Both the position numbers and the translations under genes were made by a program. From Cycas panzhihuaensis (taxonomy: Eukaryota; Cycadophyta), in contig CM041465.1 in assembly GCA_023213395.1 (NCBI GenBank), forward strand, positions 136,531,741 through 136,595,740: DNA of 64,000 nt, read 5' to 3'. The notes beneath the pieces are model-generated. The model made no database searches. It saw only the letters and a program-made list of their open reading frames with translations, and was not told the origin of the DNA. Below, in pieces: positions 31,276-41,069 of this stretch (its first letter is position 1; every line of letters starts with the position of its first letter).

Positions 31276-32064
31276 GTTTCGTTGCACATAACTATTCTCT
31301 GTTTTGTAGTCTTTAGAGGATGCAGTGATGCAGGGTTCAGAGGATGCGATCTTGAGGATACGGTGATGCATTGGAAATTAATGAAGCTGGCGTCCATGGC
31401 AAAAGGATCGTGCCCTCTTCTTTCAATAACTGTTGATGTACTCCTGCAAGGACTGCGGCCGTCTCCACAGCTTGTTTTGATTTCTGGCACGGATGGGAGT
31501 GCCAGGGGATACACAGCTTGACAACAGTCTAGAGGCAGCCAGTAGTTTGGACGTAGCTAAGAAACCCACAGAGGTCCTCAAGATGGTAATAGGAGCAGGA
31601 GAGTATATAATGCTAATGGAGAGACAGCCTAGGGCATCACCACAGATGCTCAGATGCATGAAGACCAGGGTTTTGGCAGTGGCAACTAGCCAGCATACAC
31701 CATGGATGATTTAGCTCTACATGCTGGATCCACCAAACAGATTACTACACAGAGGTCTCTCTATGCCTATGCAAATCTGACTTCTTTATTAACAACTTGC
31801 CTCAATTTCCACCGCCCAGTTTCTTCACCTTAAGACAGTTATTACTTCCAATTTCTTCAAGGGACAAACCCTAACACACAGTAAGCTTATAAGAGTAGAG
31901 TTACCTGGTAAAATTCGGTCTTGTAAAGTTCGGTCTTGTATTACCACAGTACACGCCTTGCACCATTAATGACCTTGGGACTTCACCTTCCTAATTCGAA
32001 AAACTGCCTTCTTCCTTGACTAGAACTTGGTGACTAGCACCGCAACGCCCTCAATACGCAACCT
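31276..32064 (-). other. element F leader side, no clear gene
   Basis: Between the KH fragment and the PBS. The first part (31270-31720) has open + frames (for example 31493-31714) with no recognised domain and may be 3' sequence of a captured transcript. The last 330 bp looks like ordinary leader. A 34-bp GT...AG stretch ending CTGTTTTGTAG near 31277-31310 could be a retained intron end, but that is speculative. Confidence 0.45.
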
Positions 32065-32076
32065 GCTCTGATACCA
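32065..32076 (-). other. primer binding site of element F
   Basis: The minus strand reads TGGTATCAGAGC, directly adjacent to the right LTR (32077). It is a perfect initiator tRNA-Met type site. Confidence 0.93.
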
Positions 32077-32442
32077 TGTCAAGATTTTAACATGGAGAAC
32101 ACTCATCACCAACAAGATCAATAACATCAACAGAGATTAACACAATATAATCATAATGTATTACTATACCAAAAGCACCAAAGACTCATTGTGAGCCTTG
32201 ATGATGTGATGTTCTTACATACTACCTCAACCACCTTTATATACCAAAGAGGTGGGAGACTATTCAACACAAGTAATGCATGTGGGACAAATACCTTTGT
32301 CCTGACCAATAGCATTACACCACTAACTTGACCAATAAACTTATATCCTTTTACATAGTATTATAATGACCTTTTGACCCTAAGACTTAGGACTATCACT
32401 TATTATCTTAGGACCCACACACATTAAACATTATTTCTAACA
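32077..32442 (-). repeat. 5' LTR of element F (366 bp)
   Basis: It matches 27454-27819 with about five substitutions. Its outer end TTTCTAACA is followed by the second CCAGA (32443-32447). Confidence 0.96.
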
Positions 32443-32447
32443 CCAGA

Positions 32448-32817
32448 TTCCTAATTTGAGAATTGCTTTGGCTTGTCGATTAGATGACATCGAATCTTTA
32501 CGAGAAGGACTATGGCAATTGATTCAACTAGACGAGGATAGACAAAAATCAGAATGGCTACAAGAAATTGAGAAAACGAGATAGAAGGCATAGCACGATC
32601 GTCACCTTAGATGCCCTCAATTTGAAGAAAGAGAACAAGTCCTATTATATGACAACAAATTACACACCCATCTTAGGAAGCTGAAACCGCGATGGTTAGG
32701 ACCTTACCAAGTAGAAAGAATTTATTCTGACGGATCAGTTCAATTACAGGAAGTGAATGGTTATAGACCGCCCACCTTAGTTAACGACAGGCAATTAAAA
32801 AAATCTCACCACTAGAG
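32448..32817 (+). pseudogene. pol: gypsy G integrase C-terminal part
   Basis: It resumes the frame broken at 27453: IPNLRIALACRLDDIESLREGLWQL, WLQEIEKTR, HDRHLRCPQFEEREQVLLYDNK, LKPRWLGPYQVERIYSDGSVQLQEVNG, ending RQLKKSHH. This is the beta-barrel-like C-terminal integrase segment (GPYxV motif). No chromodomain follows. Only a few stops occur here (near 32582 and 32815). Confidence 0.88.
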
Positions 32818-33420
32818 AATACCCTTCCAGTAAGAGTCAATTGGATGTATAATACGTGTTGCCTGAAGTTGCAGACAACCAAAGTTGTCCTAGTACCGGA
32901 ATAAGGATTCTACACCAATGCATAAATACAAAAATCCTTAACAAAAAATAAAAAAATGAAGAAAAACTAATCGTAACTCGTAAAATTATACATTTAGACA
33001 AAAGCCAAATGAAATTATACCTTGCATCCTAAAATTGGAATGGGAGCAGAGCAAAAGCAGTCAACAAAATATGATACGTTCCTAACAGCGAACGGAAAAG
33101 GACAAAACTACCCAAAAATCAGAACCATTCCAAAAAGGGAACAAAATTAACTATTGATTAATTGTGTGCATTCCCAAACAGGAATGTGACCTGAATGGAT
33201 GAAAAATGAGAAATTATAAGAACTGGAACCCTAGAACCATTCTGGGAATTGAACGCATGAAGGAACAGAGCAAGGTGGTCTTCCAGAAGAAGCAGTTGCT
33301 GTAACCATCCAAAACGAAGGACGCTTGAGCAAGTAGGAATACTTAACAGCCGCCCAAACCAAAGAACGCATGTCCGAACAAAAGGTGTAAGTCCCCTACA
33401 AAATTCTACTGTTAAATCTA
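32818..33420 (+). other. AT-rich sequence after gypsy G pol
   Basis: Non-coding in appearance, probably the 3' region of gypsy G. The minus frame at 33158-33505 has no recognised domain. It ends in a T-run (about 33422-33436). No polypurine tract plus TG LTR start was found. Confidence 0.5.
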
Positions 33421-33460
33421 GTTTTTTTTTTTTTTTAATACATTCCCCTCTGGGCACAGG

Positions 33461-33832
33461 ATGAGGATTGCAGGAATTCAAGAGACTTATTTGTTGAAGC
33501 TTCAAGGAGAATTTGAAGAATTACCTACTGATTTTAAGAGAAGTATCAAACAGGCGGGATGGGAGGATTTCGTCATAATGCCTCCACTATACTGGGAGCC
33601 TGAAGTTATGGAGCAAATAATTGTAGGTGTTAATAGTAATAGGGAGAAAATAAAAGTAATTGCAGCAGCTATCCATGAAATTACAGGTCTATCCAAAGAA
33701 GGTGAAACCCCTATGGCAATAAAAAGATCCAAAGTAGACTGGCAAATATGGACAAGGGAATTATGTGTTCCTGATACCCAGGTTTACTCTGGCAGCATAA
33801 GGATTGTAGATATCATGGATAGACAACTGTAG
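33461..33832 (+). CDS. unrecognised ORF downstream of gypsy G (123 codons)
   Basis: It opens MRIAGIQETYLLKLQGEFEEL, with IKQAGWEDFVIMPPLYWEPEVMEQI and TPMAIKRSKVDWQIWTREL. It ends at two tandem stops (33830-33835) after VDIMDRQL, but the reading continues past them (AAKIL-SKFLSKQKHTYIPRGLMPLYF), so this is probably a nonsense-interrupted longer frame. It resembles the proteins often found as accessory ORFs of plant gypsy elements or as gag of another element; I cannot choose between these. Same strand as G, about 650 bp after its integrase. Confidence 0.4.
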   Translation: MRIAGIQETYLLKLQGEFEELPTDFKRSIKQAGWEDFVIMPPLYWEPEVMEQIIVGVNSNREKIKVIAAAIHEITGLSKEGETPMAIKRSKVDWQIWTRELCVPDTQVYSGSIRIVDIMDRQL

Positions 33833-34020
33833 TAGGCCGCCAAAATTCTAGTATCTAAGTTTTTATCAAAACAGAAACATACATACATTCCTAGAGGGTT
33901 AATGCCTTTATACTTCTAGCATTATGAGATAGAGTAAAAATGAATTGGTGTGAATTCTTAGCAATTAGTATGGAGCAGTAGTTTGAGGAGCTTCACACTC
34001 ATCCATTTAGACAACCGTCA

Positions 34021-34545
34021 TTGTTATTGGCATTATTATTTCAGCAATGTCCAGATATTCATCCCTCTTCCTTATCTATCGAACTTGGGGAACCCATGAT
34101 AAAGAAATTTGTAAATATTATGCCTAACAGTACTTTGGATCCAAGAGTGAAGCAACAGGTCAAAACAGAGATGACTAAAATGTTAAAATGGATACAGCAT
34201 AAACCCAGAACCCCCTTTCAACTACGTCAGAAGCCAGTAACCAAAAGAGGCACCAAAAAGGGTAGAGGACAGCAAGGAATAGAAGTACTAGAGGAATGGG
34301 AGATGGAACCCCCATTCCCCATAGTTATAGAACCAAAGGAAGGTTCTTCACATTCACCCTTAAGTGAAAAGGGTACATAAATAATTCAATTATTACAAGA
34401 ATTAGAGCAAAGGTACAAGGCACAAATGTTGGAGTTGCAGGAAAGGATTAAAAAGAAAGATGCTATAATAGCTACCTTGACACAAATAAATGGAGATATG
34501 CTTCGAGGTACCGAGCCATCAAAGGAACCAGGACTGCAGGAGTAG
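34021..34545 (+). pseudogene. continuation ORF with basic region and coiled coil
   Basis: The frame at 34021-34380 reads SSLSIELGEPMIKKFVNIMPNSTLDPRVKQQVKTEMTKMLKWI, then a basic stretch KPVTKRGTKKGRGQQG. After a stop at 34378-34380 the same frame continues with a clear coiled-coil heptad segment (IIQLLQELEQRYKAQMLELQERIKKKDAIIATL) to about 34545. With 33461-33832 it probably formed one protein of about 330-350 residues. Nucleic-acid binding through the basic region is a guess. Confidence 0.4.
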
Positions 34546-34549
34546 CCCT

Positions 34550-35329
34550 AAACTCAAAAAAGGGAGGGGGAGGAGGAGGAAGAGAAAATCAAAAATTTTA
34601 AAATTTTGAATTGAGCATGGATGCTAAACCATTTTTGTTGACCCTGGATAGATGTTAAGGCTATAATTGACACATGTGCTTCTGTAAAGAAGAATGTATG
34701 ATCAAAACTAGGCAAAACTGTAGGTATTTTGTAGGGCAACTATTCGGCATGCATCCGGAAGAGATAACGGATGAACAAGAGATAGCAAACAAGGCCATTC
34801 CATTGTAGGAATAGACATTGTACAATAGGAACACAGCAGACAGAGAAAGGAACGGACGTTGCACAACCAAAGAATGAATGTGGAACAAATGAGACATGTG
34901 GACCAGCCATACTGATTAGAGGATGAATTAAAGACTAACGAGTACGGATTATTAAGTGAAGGGACGTCTGTTAAGGAAAGCTTACAGTTGTGACTGTTAG
35001 TTGCAACGTTCCGCAACAGGGATGCAAGTAGAGTATTTGAACACATTCGCAAATTGGAATGGATGTGAGAGCCGAGCAAGTGATCTAATTAGTACCTGAT
35101 CTGGTATGGATGACCAGTCAAACTTGTACGGACTATATGATGTAAATATTGACTATTGTCTAATAATACTACATAGTTACATGGAAATCATGTGTACTTA
35201 TTGAGGAATACATGGTGATTCTATGTGTATGAGCATAATTGTGGACTTATGTGGCATAATATGTATGTTGACAACGTGCACACACCGTAGACTATAGTGG
35301 AAACCCTTGACGAGTGAAAATCTTCTAGT
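34550..35329. other. intergenic, no feature recognised
   Basis: AT-rich with a GGAGGGGGAGGAGGAGG purine run at about 34561-34577. The minus frames of 61-123 codons between 34554 and 35079 overlap one another and have no recognised domain. Confidence 0.5.
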
Positions 35330-35560
35330 GGGAGCAGATTGAAGTCAACAATGCTTGAACCAAGCACATTAAGGTGCATCATTATTTCATTAGAAAAAAG
35401 TTTCAAAATCAAGAAATCAAGTTAATCTACTATCCAAGTTAAGTTCAGCATGTAGACATCTTCACCAAATCTCTAAGCAAAGACAAGCTCATATTCTTTA
35501 GAAAACAAATATGGGCAACGGGTAAAATAGAATAAGTATAAAGAGGGATGGGGGTGGGGG
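35330..35560 (+). pseudogene. pol: copia RNase H tail and polypurine tract (35 kb)
   Basis: TKHIKVHHYFIRKKVSK, then in other frames IKLIYYPS and VDIFTKSLSKDKLIFFRKQI, correspond to the C-terminal copia RNase H segment (HIxxxxHFIRE...ADIxTKxL). A purine run GGATGGGGGTGGGGGG (35547-35562) follows, then TGAAGATATTAATG, a plausible LTR start. No matching LTR is seen elsewhere. Confidence 0.7.
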
Positions 35561-36975
35561 GTGAAGATATTAATGAATCATTCTATTTTTTGTACTTTCT
35601 AGTCCTGTATCACTAGACATTTTTTTGTATCATAGCCATAATTATAGCATGTTCTGCATGAATGACATTTATTTTTAATGTTGTCCAGTCTCCTTTGTAT
35701 TTATGTATCATATTTCTCATCCTGATCTATTCAAGTTTGAGGTGATCATTTCATTAATGGTATTGTATTCCCAATACTTGTGAGGCTCTGAAATCCTTCA
35801 ACAATATCTTGGAGACACTATATCTCAACTCAATCAAGGATACTGCAACATTATATGCTTTATTGGGAAATGTTTCACCTTTCAAAGCATTTGGATTTGA
35901 GATGAATCTCTTTTTCCTTGATGCCTGGCCTTTTGAAGACGTGATTCCTGTAGAACACAGTTTCACAGCTTTAGTACAGCCATCAATCCTGAGACATTAG
36001 ATTCATAGCTTAAGAAATGCTTCAGAAATTGTTTCAACAATCTGTTGCTGCTTCATATCCCAAAAGAACTAACTGAAAAAATCAAGGGGTTGTAGGCAGA
36101 GGAGAACCATCCCTGCTGTTGTATTGGTGGAAATTAACAAGGCATATTGATACCTTTGCAATACACGCAAGGCAAAATACTACCAGCAATCAAAGAAAAA
36201 ATGCATTAGTGGGCAAAGTAAGTTTTTGATGTGTTTGACCTGGTAACCAATTAAGTAGTTGTAATTAGGGAACTATATTATACCAGGATTTTGTTGTCGT
36301 GTTTATAAAGTCAGAATATGATTTCATTGTCCTCAATGTGAGTTTCCTTAAGACAAATGTATGCAAAAGTTTTAATTCAAGATAAATACAAGAGTTTGAG
36401 TTTGCCCTAATATAGACATACTGCACTAGGCTCGAGGAAACAACATGAACATGCATACTGGTGCTTCTTAAATATTATAGAGATAAAGCCTACACAATTA
36501 AATGGAAAGATTCACATCGAGGATTTGATGCAATCATCATTGCTACCAGATAACACTTGTGTATTGAAGACATGGGTGAGAAGAAAGACGGCAGCTGTAA
36601 AGCTTTAGATTCTATAGGAAAACCAACAAGTTTTGGACTCTTATGGTTTCTCATTGCATGTAACTCAGTTAATGGAAACATAAAGATGCTCCTATTGGTG
36701 GATTGCACTTGTTTACACTATTTGTGTTTCTCTGCACAAAGTTTGAATTTGACCGCAGAACTCTGCAGTTGGGGCAGTTTGCATTTGCCATGTAATGCCA
36801 TTCAAGCTATCCTGTCCAGTTCAATCATTGTCAGAAATGAGTCTATTTTGACATGGCTGCTTGCCATTATTTTCTCCCACAGTTTCACAACCATTAAAGA
36901 TCTCTGGGTTCTAAATATACTGGTTATGGTTTGCCTTATCTTTTAACCATGCATATTCTTGTTGGCTGAATGCAG
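35561..36975 (+). other. probable intron or upstream flank of the PAA terminal exon
   Basis: If the exon at 36976 is part of a live gene, this is the 3' part of its last intron. It ends with a polypyrimidine-poor acceptor (GGCTGAATGCAG) that includes a branch-point-like CTGAA. A 63-codon frame at 35809-36000 and a 129-codon frame at 36557-36946 have no recognised domain. I searched by eye for the preceding PAA exon motifs and did not find them. Confidence 0.5.
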
Positions 36976-37068
36976 GTGGGTGTGGTTAGAAAAGAAAATC
37001 CTATTTTTCGGGTCTTATCAACAGAAGAGATTGATGAACATCTCACGGCCATAAGTGAGCGGGACTGA
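36976..37068 (+). CDS. PAA: 20S proteasome subunit alpha type-6 (PAA), terminal coding exon
   Basis: After an AG acceptor (36974-36975), 30 codons and a TGA encode VGVVRKENPIFRVLSTEEID followed by EHLTAISERD. This matches the conserved C-terminus of plant proteasome alpha-6 (Arabidopsis PAA1/PAA2 end in EHLTAISERD, preceded by VGVVRAENPEF) and aligns with human PSMA6. The subunit forms part of the outer ring of the 20S core particle and helps gate protein degradation in nucleus and cytosol. The exon is intact. Upstream exons are not seen in the 36 kb before it, so either the last intron is very long or this is a detached exon copy. Similarity is from memory of the family. Confidence 0.82.
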   Translation: MGVVRKENPIFRVLSTEEIDEHLTAISERD

Positions 37069-37200
37069 GTTTTTGTGGTATTAAGAAGTGATGTGACTTG
37101 AGACTTGAGTTCTTTTCCCAATTGTTTATTCTGCAAGTGCAGCAGAAAATTATGTCATTTGAATGAATAGTAAATGATCATGAAATACAAGTCTCATGAG
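37069..37200 (+). other. possible 3' UTR of the PAA exon
   Basis: AT-rich sequence after the stop with U-rich and AATGAATAGTAAATGA-like elements near 37160-37180 that could serve as plant polyadenylation signals. No transcript evidence is available, so the end is approximate. Confidence 0.45.
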
Positions 37201-38646
37201 GGTGGCAACATTTTGGGAGTCTATATTTGTGATAGTGGCTCCAATGATTAATTTGAAGTTCAAACGATTGAAGTCTAAGTGAATTTTAAAGAAGCATCAA
37301 ATTTCTGATTTTATTTTTAGTTACCTTTTTTTTTTAATAGTGTCAATGATACTTGACTCTCCAGCCAGACAATCTGGTTAAAGTATTAACAGTATCAGTT
37401 TATCAGCATATCTGTATGTTGTGCTTGTGCTATTTTATTTGCTTGCAGAATACTGTGTTTAGAATTTAACACAATTCAGATTTTTAATTCTAATGATCGT
37501 GAAGTGAAGCAAATCTATGTAATAGAAATATCACATGGGATAGATTGTTGTGCCAAAAGAACAATTCCAGGTTCATCAAATTTTGATGGGAAAGATAACC
37601 AATGGATGGAAAGTGGAAGGTTGATGTCTTGATGAAATGACTATCTATCGGCCTATGAATAGAATGAAGTATTTGTTGCTGAGCCGGAGGACCTTGACCT
37701 GCTTATGCATTTTAGTATTTCCAGTCGGTCAACAATTTTGGATCATAATATGAGGCCTGCTTGCTTCTGTATATGGATGGCATCTGTACGTGTGTGACGA
37801 AGAGGAGAGTGTGACACTGGTAAATAACATTGAACATGTATTGAACTGCAAAAGGAGCTACAGCTTAATTAGTATACATGTGCAATCAAGAAGAGGGTGT
37901 GACATTGGTAAACAACATTGAGCATGCATTAAACCATAAAAAGAACTACAGCCTCATTAGTGCAAGTCATTCTTTATTAAGGAAGACTCAACACATAATC
38001 AGAATTTTCATTTCTGGGATTGGTAAACTAAATGAAGCACATTTACTTCAGCATACAGATGCTACTTTTGGGTGTGTAGCCAAAAAGAGGGCACGACATT
38101 GGTGATCTACCTTTAGCACACATTGTACTGAAAAAAGAACCACAGCTTTAAGAGCATAAGATGTTCATAATGACAGACTTAGTTCATAAGAATCGTAAGT
38201 GGGTATGACAATTTGAGTCAGTTCTCATGAATGGAAATAATAGAATGAACATTATTTATACCAGTTCTCTGAATACAGAAATCTTAAAAATGGTTTTGGA
38301 TTACTAATTACTGTGAAATGTCAATGAAACATTAAGGGAATAGGTACACGAGTGCTTGCTTTTATAAGCTAGTTTCTCTTGATGTTGTGTTAAAGTGAAA
38401 AAATTGCTTTAATATATTGCCTCAAGTAAGTCTAGTAGTCTACTACTTTTTTAACAGTTTAGCCATGCTAAATGTATCTTTTTACCTTTCATATGGTACC
38501 AATGCCTTTAACCCAAGGGGACTTTCTTTGGAATGTGAATTTAGCCTGTAATAAAACTAGAAATATTTGGCAATCCAAATAACTAAAATTGCAGGGACAG
38601 CCAAAGTAGCGACTAAATAATTGTGTTTTTTGACATTAATGTCTTA
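37201..38646. other. non-coding flank with diverged tandem copies
   Basis: Three diverged direct copies of a unit of about 70-85 bp (GAGTGTGACACTGGTAAATAACATTGA-like start) occur near 37805-37875, 37893-37965 and 38086-38155. A stretch at 37565-37640 (FDGKDNQWMES) vaguely resembles a copia gag start but is too short to call. Otherwise no feature recognised. Confidence 0.5.
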
Positions 38647-41060
38647 TCATACTGCTATAGATAAAAGATGGTATGGTAGATGCCTGTAGGGATAGTCAAA
38701 GTTCCAAAGAGAACGGAAAATAGCTAGCCTACATATAGCAATATGCGTGAAGGAACGAGTTGGAACTAAGAGGCCTCGGTATGCCTTGAACCTGAATCTT
38801 GTAGTGAAAGCTGTTGTCACGAACACAAGTATTGAATAAACAAAACAAACCTGGCAAGCTACCACTCTATTGTAGAATTTTACTAGGATTATTTGCTGTA
38901 GGACTTGGACTACATAGAGAGGCATCTATTATAAATAGCAAAACAATCTTGAAAGTCTCTGCATATTGTCATTCCCCTAGTTGTTGAACTAGGATTGGAG
39001 CTTTCATTTCTCCTCCTATGAACCCTACATGAAATAACTTGTATGTTGATTTTTATCCACCAATCTCTCTAAAGTGAGCAACGTATATCCTCTAGAGGGT
39101 GTACCTTCTCTTATGAAGACTTTGTTGGGATAGCTGTTTGAACATGGGACTGGAGGTTGCTTTTTTTTGCATGTGAATTTTGGATGAAATGCCTTGCTAA
39201 TTCACATTTTGTATTTGCCAATCTATGTAAAAGTAAGCAATGCATATTAAGGGTTATCTTCTTTGTTAGAATTAATGTCTACAATGTTAAGTTTAGAACT
39301 TCAATGTTGTAGGTCCTAATGTGTTTTAGGGTGAGCTTGATGAGCCATGAAACCCATCATTTAATTGATGACACGTTTCTAGGGTAGCTATGTATTCCCT
39401 CAATGAATATATGACAAGTGTTAGGGTGGTTATAGGGTTATTCAACCACTACTATTCTCGAATTGTATTAATATTTATATCTAGGTTTGTACTAATCGTT
39501 GCGTATTTTAATTTGAATAAAAATTGTTTGAAATTTAAATTATAGGATTATTGTTTTGATAGCATGTCAAGATTGTGTATTAAATAAGCATGAAATGAGC
39601 AGATAATAGACAACATATGAATAAACAAGGTTAAATGTAAGATAAACAAGAAGCACAATAATGATAAAATATGTACACGATGAAAGTATAATATTTGGTG
39701 GAAGAATGAATGCCCTTCAAATTTTTGTATTAGATGATTAAATATATTTATAACATAATTTCATTTCTTATGCAACCTATAAAATTTGAGAATTTACAAG
39801 CCATCTAATGGGCTTGACATAAATAGATGAGCATATGTGCATAATATTAATAATGTTGATAATATAATATTCAACAATACATGTGAAAGGTAAGGTTTAA
39901 CATTAGCACTAGATACATAAATTGAACATCATCTTTAATAGAAGTCATTTGAAAATAGATTGATTTTTTAGTAAAATTTGTGTAATATTGTTAGCATTTA
40001 AATTATTCACATTTGGTGTCATAGGCAGATTTGTGAGAGGAGAGTTAGATTCAAGTACTTTCGAAGTGGAACTTCTTGTTGGGGTTTCCAGAATCATAGA
40101 GTAGTCTTTAGAATTCATAGAAAAGAATGGTTTTTGGAGTTAAGAGTCAATTTGTAGGCCTAGGGTGTCATTTTTTAGGTATATTGTTATGATGATTTGC
40201 ACAAAAGAAGAAAAAATATATATATTAAAATATTTTGAAGTAGGGTGTTGGAGGTTTGGTGCCCATTTGTTTTCTTCTTCTTCTTGAAATTTTATATTTA
40301 TTTTTTTATTTGAATTTTATGAGTGGTCAAACCGATGGGGGTTATAGAGATTGTGAATGTACGTTTAATGCCAAACATAAGGGAGTACACAAGCTTGAAT
40401 AGTGTGGACAATCACTAGTAATGAAGAGCCAAATAAGCTAGATGTGAAAAAATCCATGGGGGGCAAGTGCACAGTAGGAACCGCCCAATGTGGGGTAAAA
40501 TGCAAGTAGGAGCTAGATTTGAATCACGTGTGGTCGTGTGGACAACACACCATCAAACACATACATGTGTGGATTGTGGGGTACAAGAAGAAGCACATGA
40601 GGTTGAATTTGAAGTAGGAGATGTGAGGACCATTGCAGGATGAAAGGTACTGAAGAATACTTGCCCCAACATGATGTGCAAATTCAAATATTTGAATCTA
40701 GTTTGATATATTTTAGAATTTTTTAAGAAACATGAGTATATTTTTATTTTTAGAGGTTGGGCTTTCATTAAACCATATTCTATAATTTATGAAACTTAAA
40801 TTAGTTTCATATGTTGCCTTATTAAAATTATGAGAACACAATTGCTTTTGTAATTACTTATTTATTCTATCATTTCATATTAATCATATGGTATAATTTT
40901 GGCACTCTGCGTGGTAACATAAGATTTTCTCTCTTTTTGGTGTTTTGCATTGTAATTAAAGTTTAGAAACATAAAAAAATCAGCAAAAGTAATAGTTTTT
41001 TGTGGTGTGCATGGGCTGTTTAAATGTTCACTTTGGTGTTTTCTTTAGTTGTTCTGAGTA
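38647..41060. other. AT-rich intergenic stretch, nothing recognised
   Basis: No open frame with a recognisable domain, no LTR pair and no RNA gene found. Short low-complexity features include a TTCTTCTTCTTC run near 40270-40285 and ATATATAT near 40215. Two minus frames (38647-38925, 40553-40768) look like chance ORFs. Confidence 0.5.
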
Positions 41061-41069
41061 TTTTAATTT

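Larger units (their letters stand above)
27454..32442 (-). mobile_element. element F: non-autonomous LTR retrotransposon carrying host gene sequence, 4989 bp
   Basis: Two 366-bp LTRs, a minus-strand PBS at 32065-32076 and PPT at 27820-27828, and CCAGA duplications define a complete insertion into gypsy G. The interior has a gag-like frame and a 288-codon orphan frame in sense, and a KH-domain gene fragment in antisense. No protease, RT or integrase motif is seen, so it must have moved in trans. The LTRs differ at about five positions in 366, so the insertion is fairly recent. Confidence 0.93.

Noticed and set aside
35809-36000. 63-codon + ORF (ETLYLNSIKDTATLYALLGN...) as an upstream PAA exon
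   Set aside because: It does not match any PAA segment I know, and lacks clear splice borders; kept only as intron/flank sequence.
37565-37640. Possible copia gag start (FDGKDNQWMES) after the PAA exon
   Set aside because: Only about ten residues fit the pattern, with no following gag, protease or LTR.
38647-38925. 92-codon minus ORF
   Set aside because: No domain, odd composition, no neighbouring gene or transposon context; length is within chance in this AT-rich stretch.
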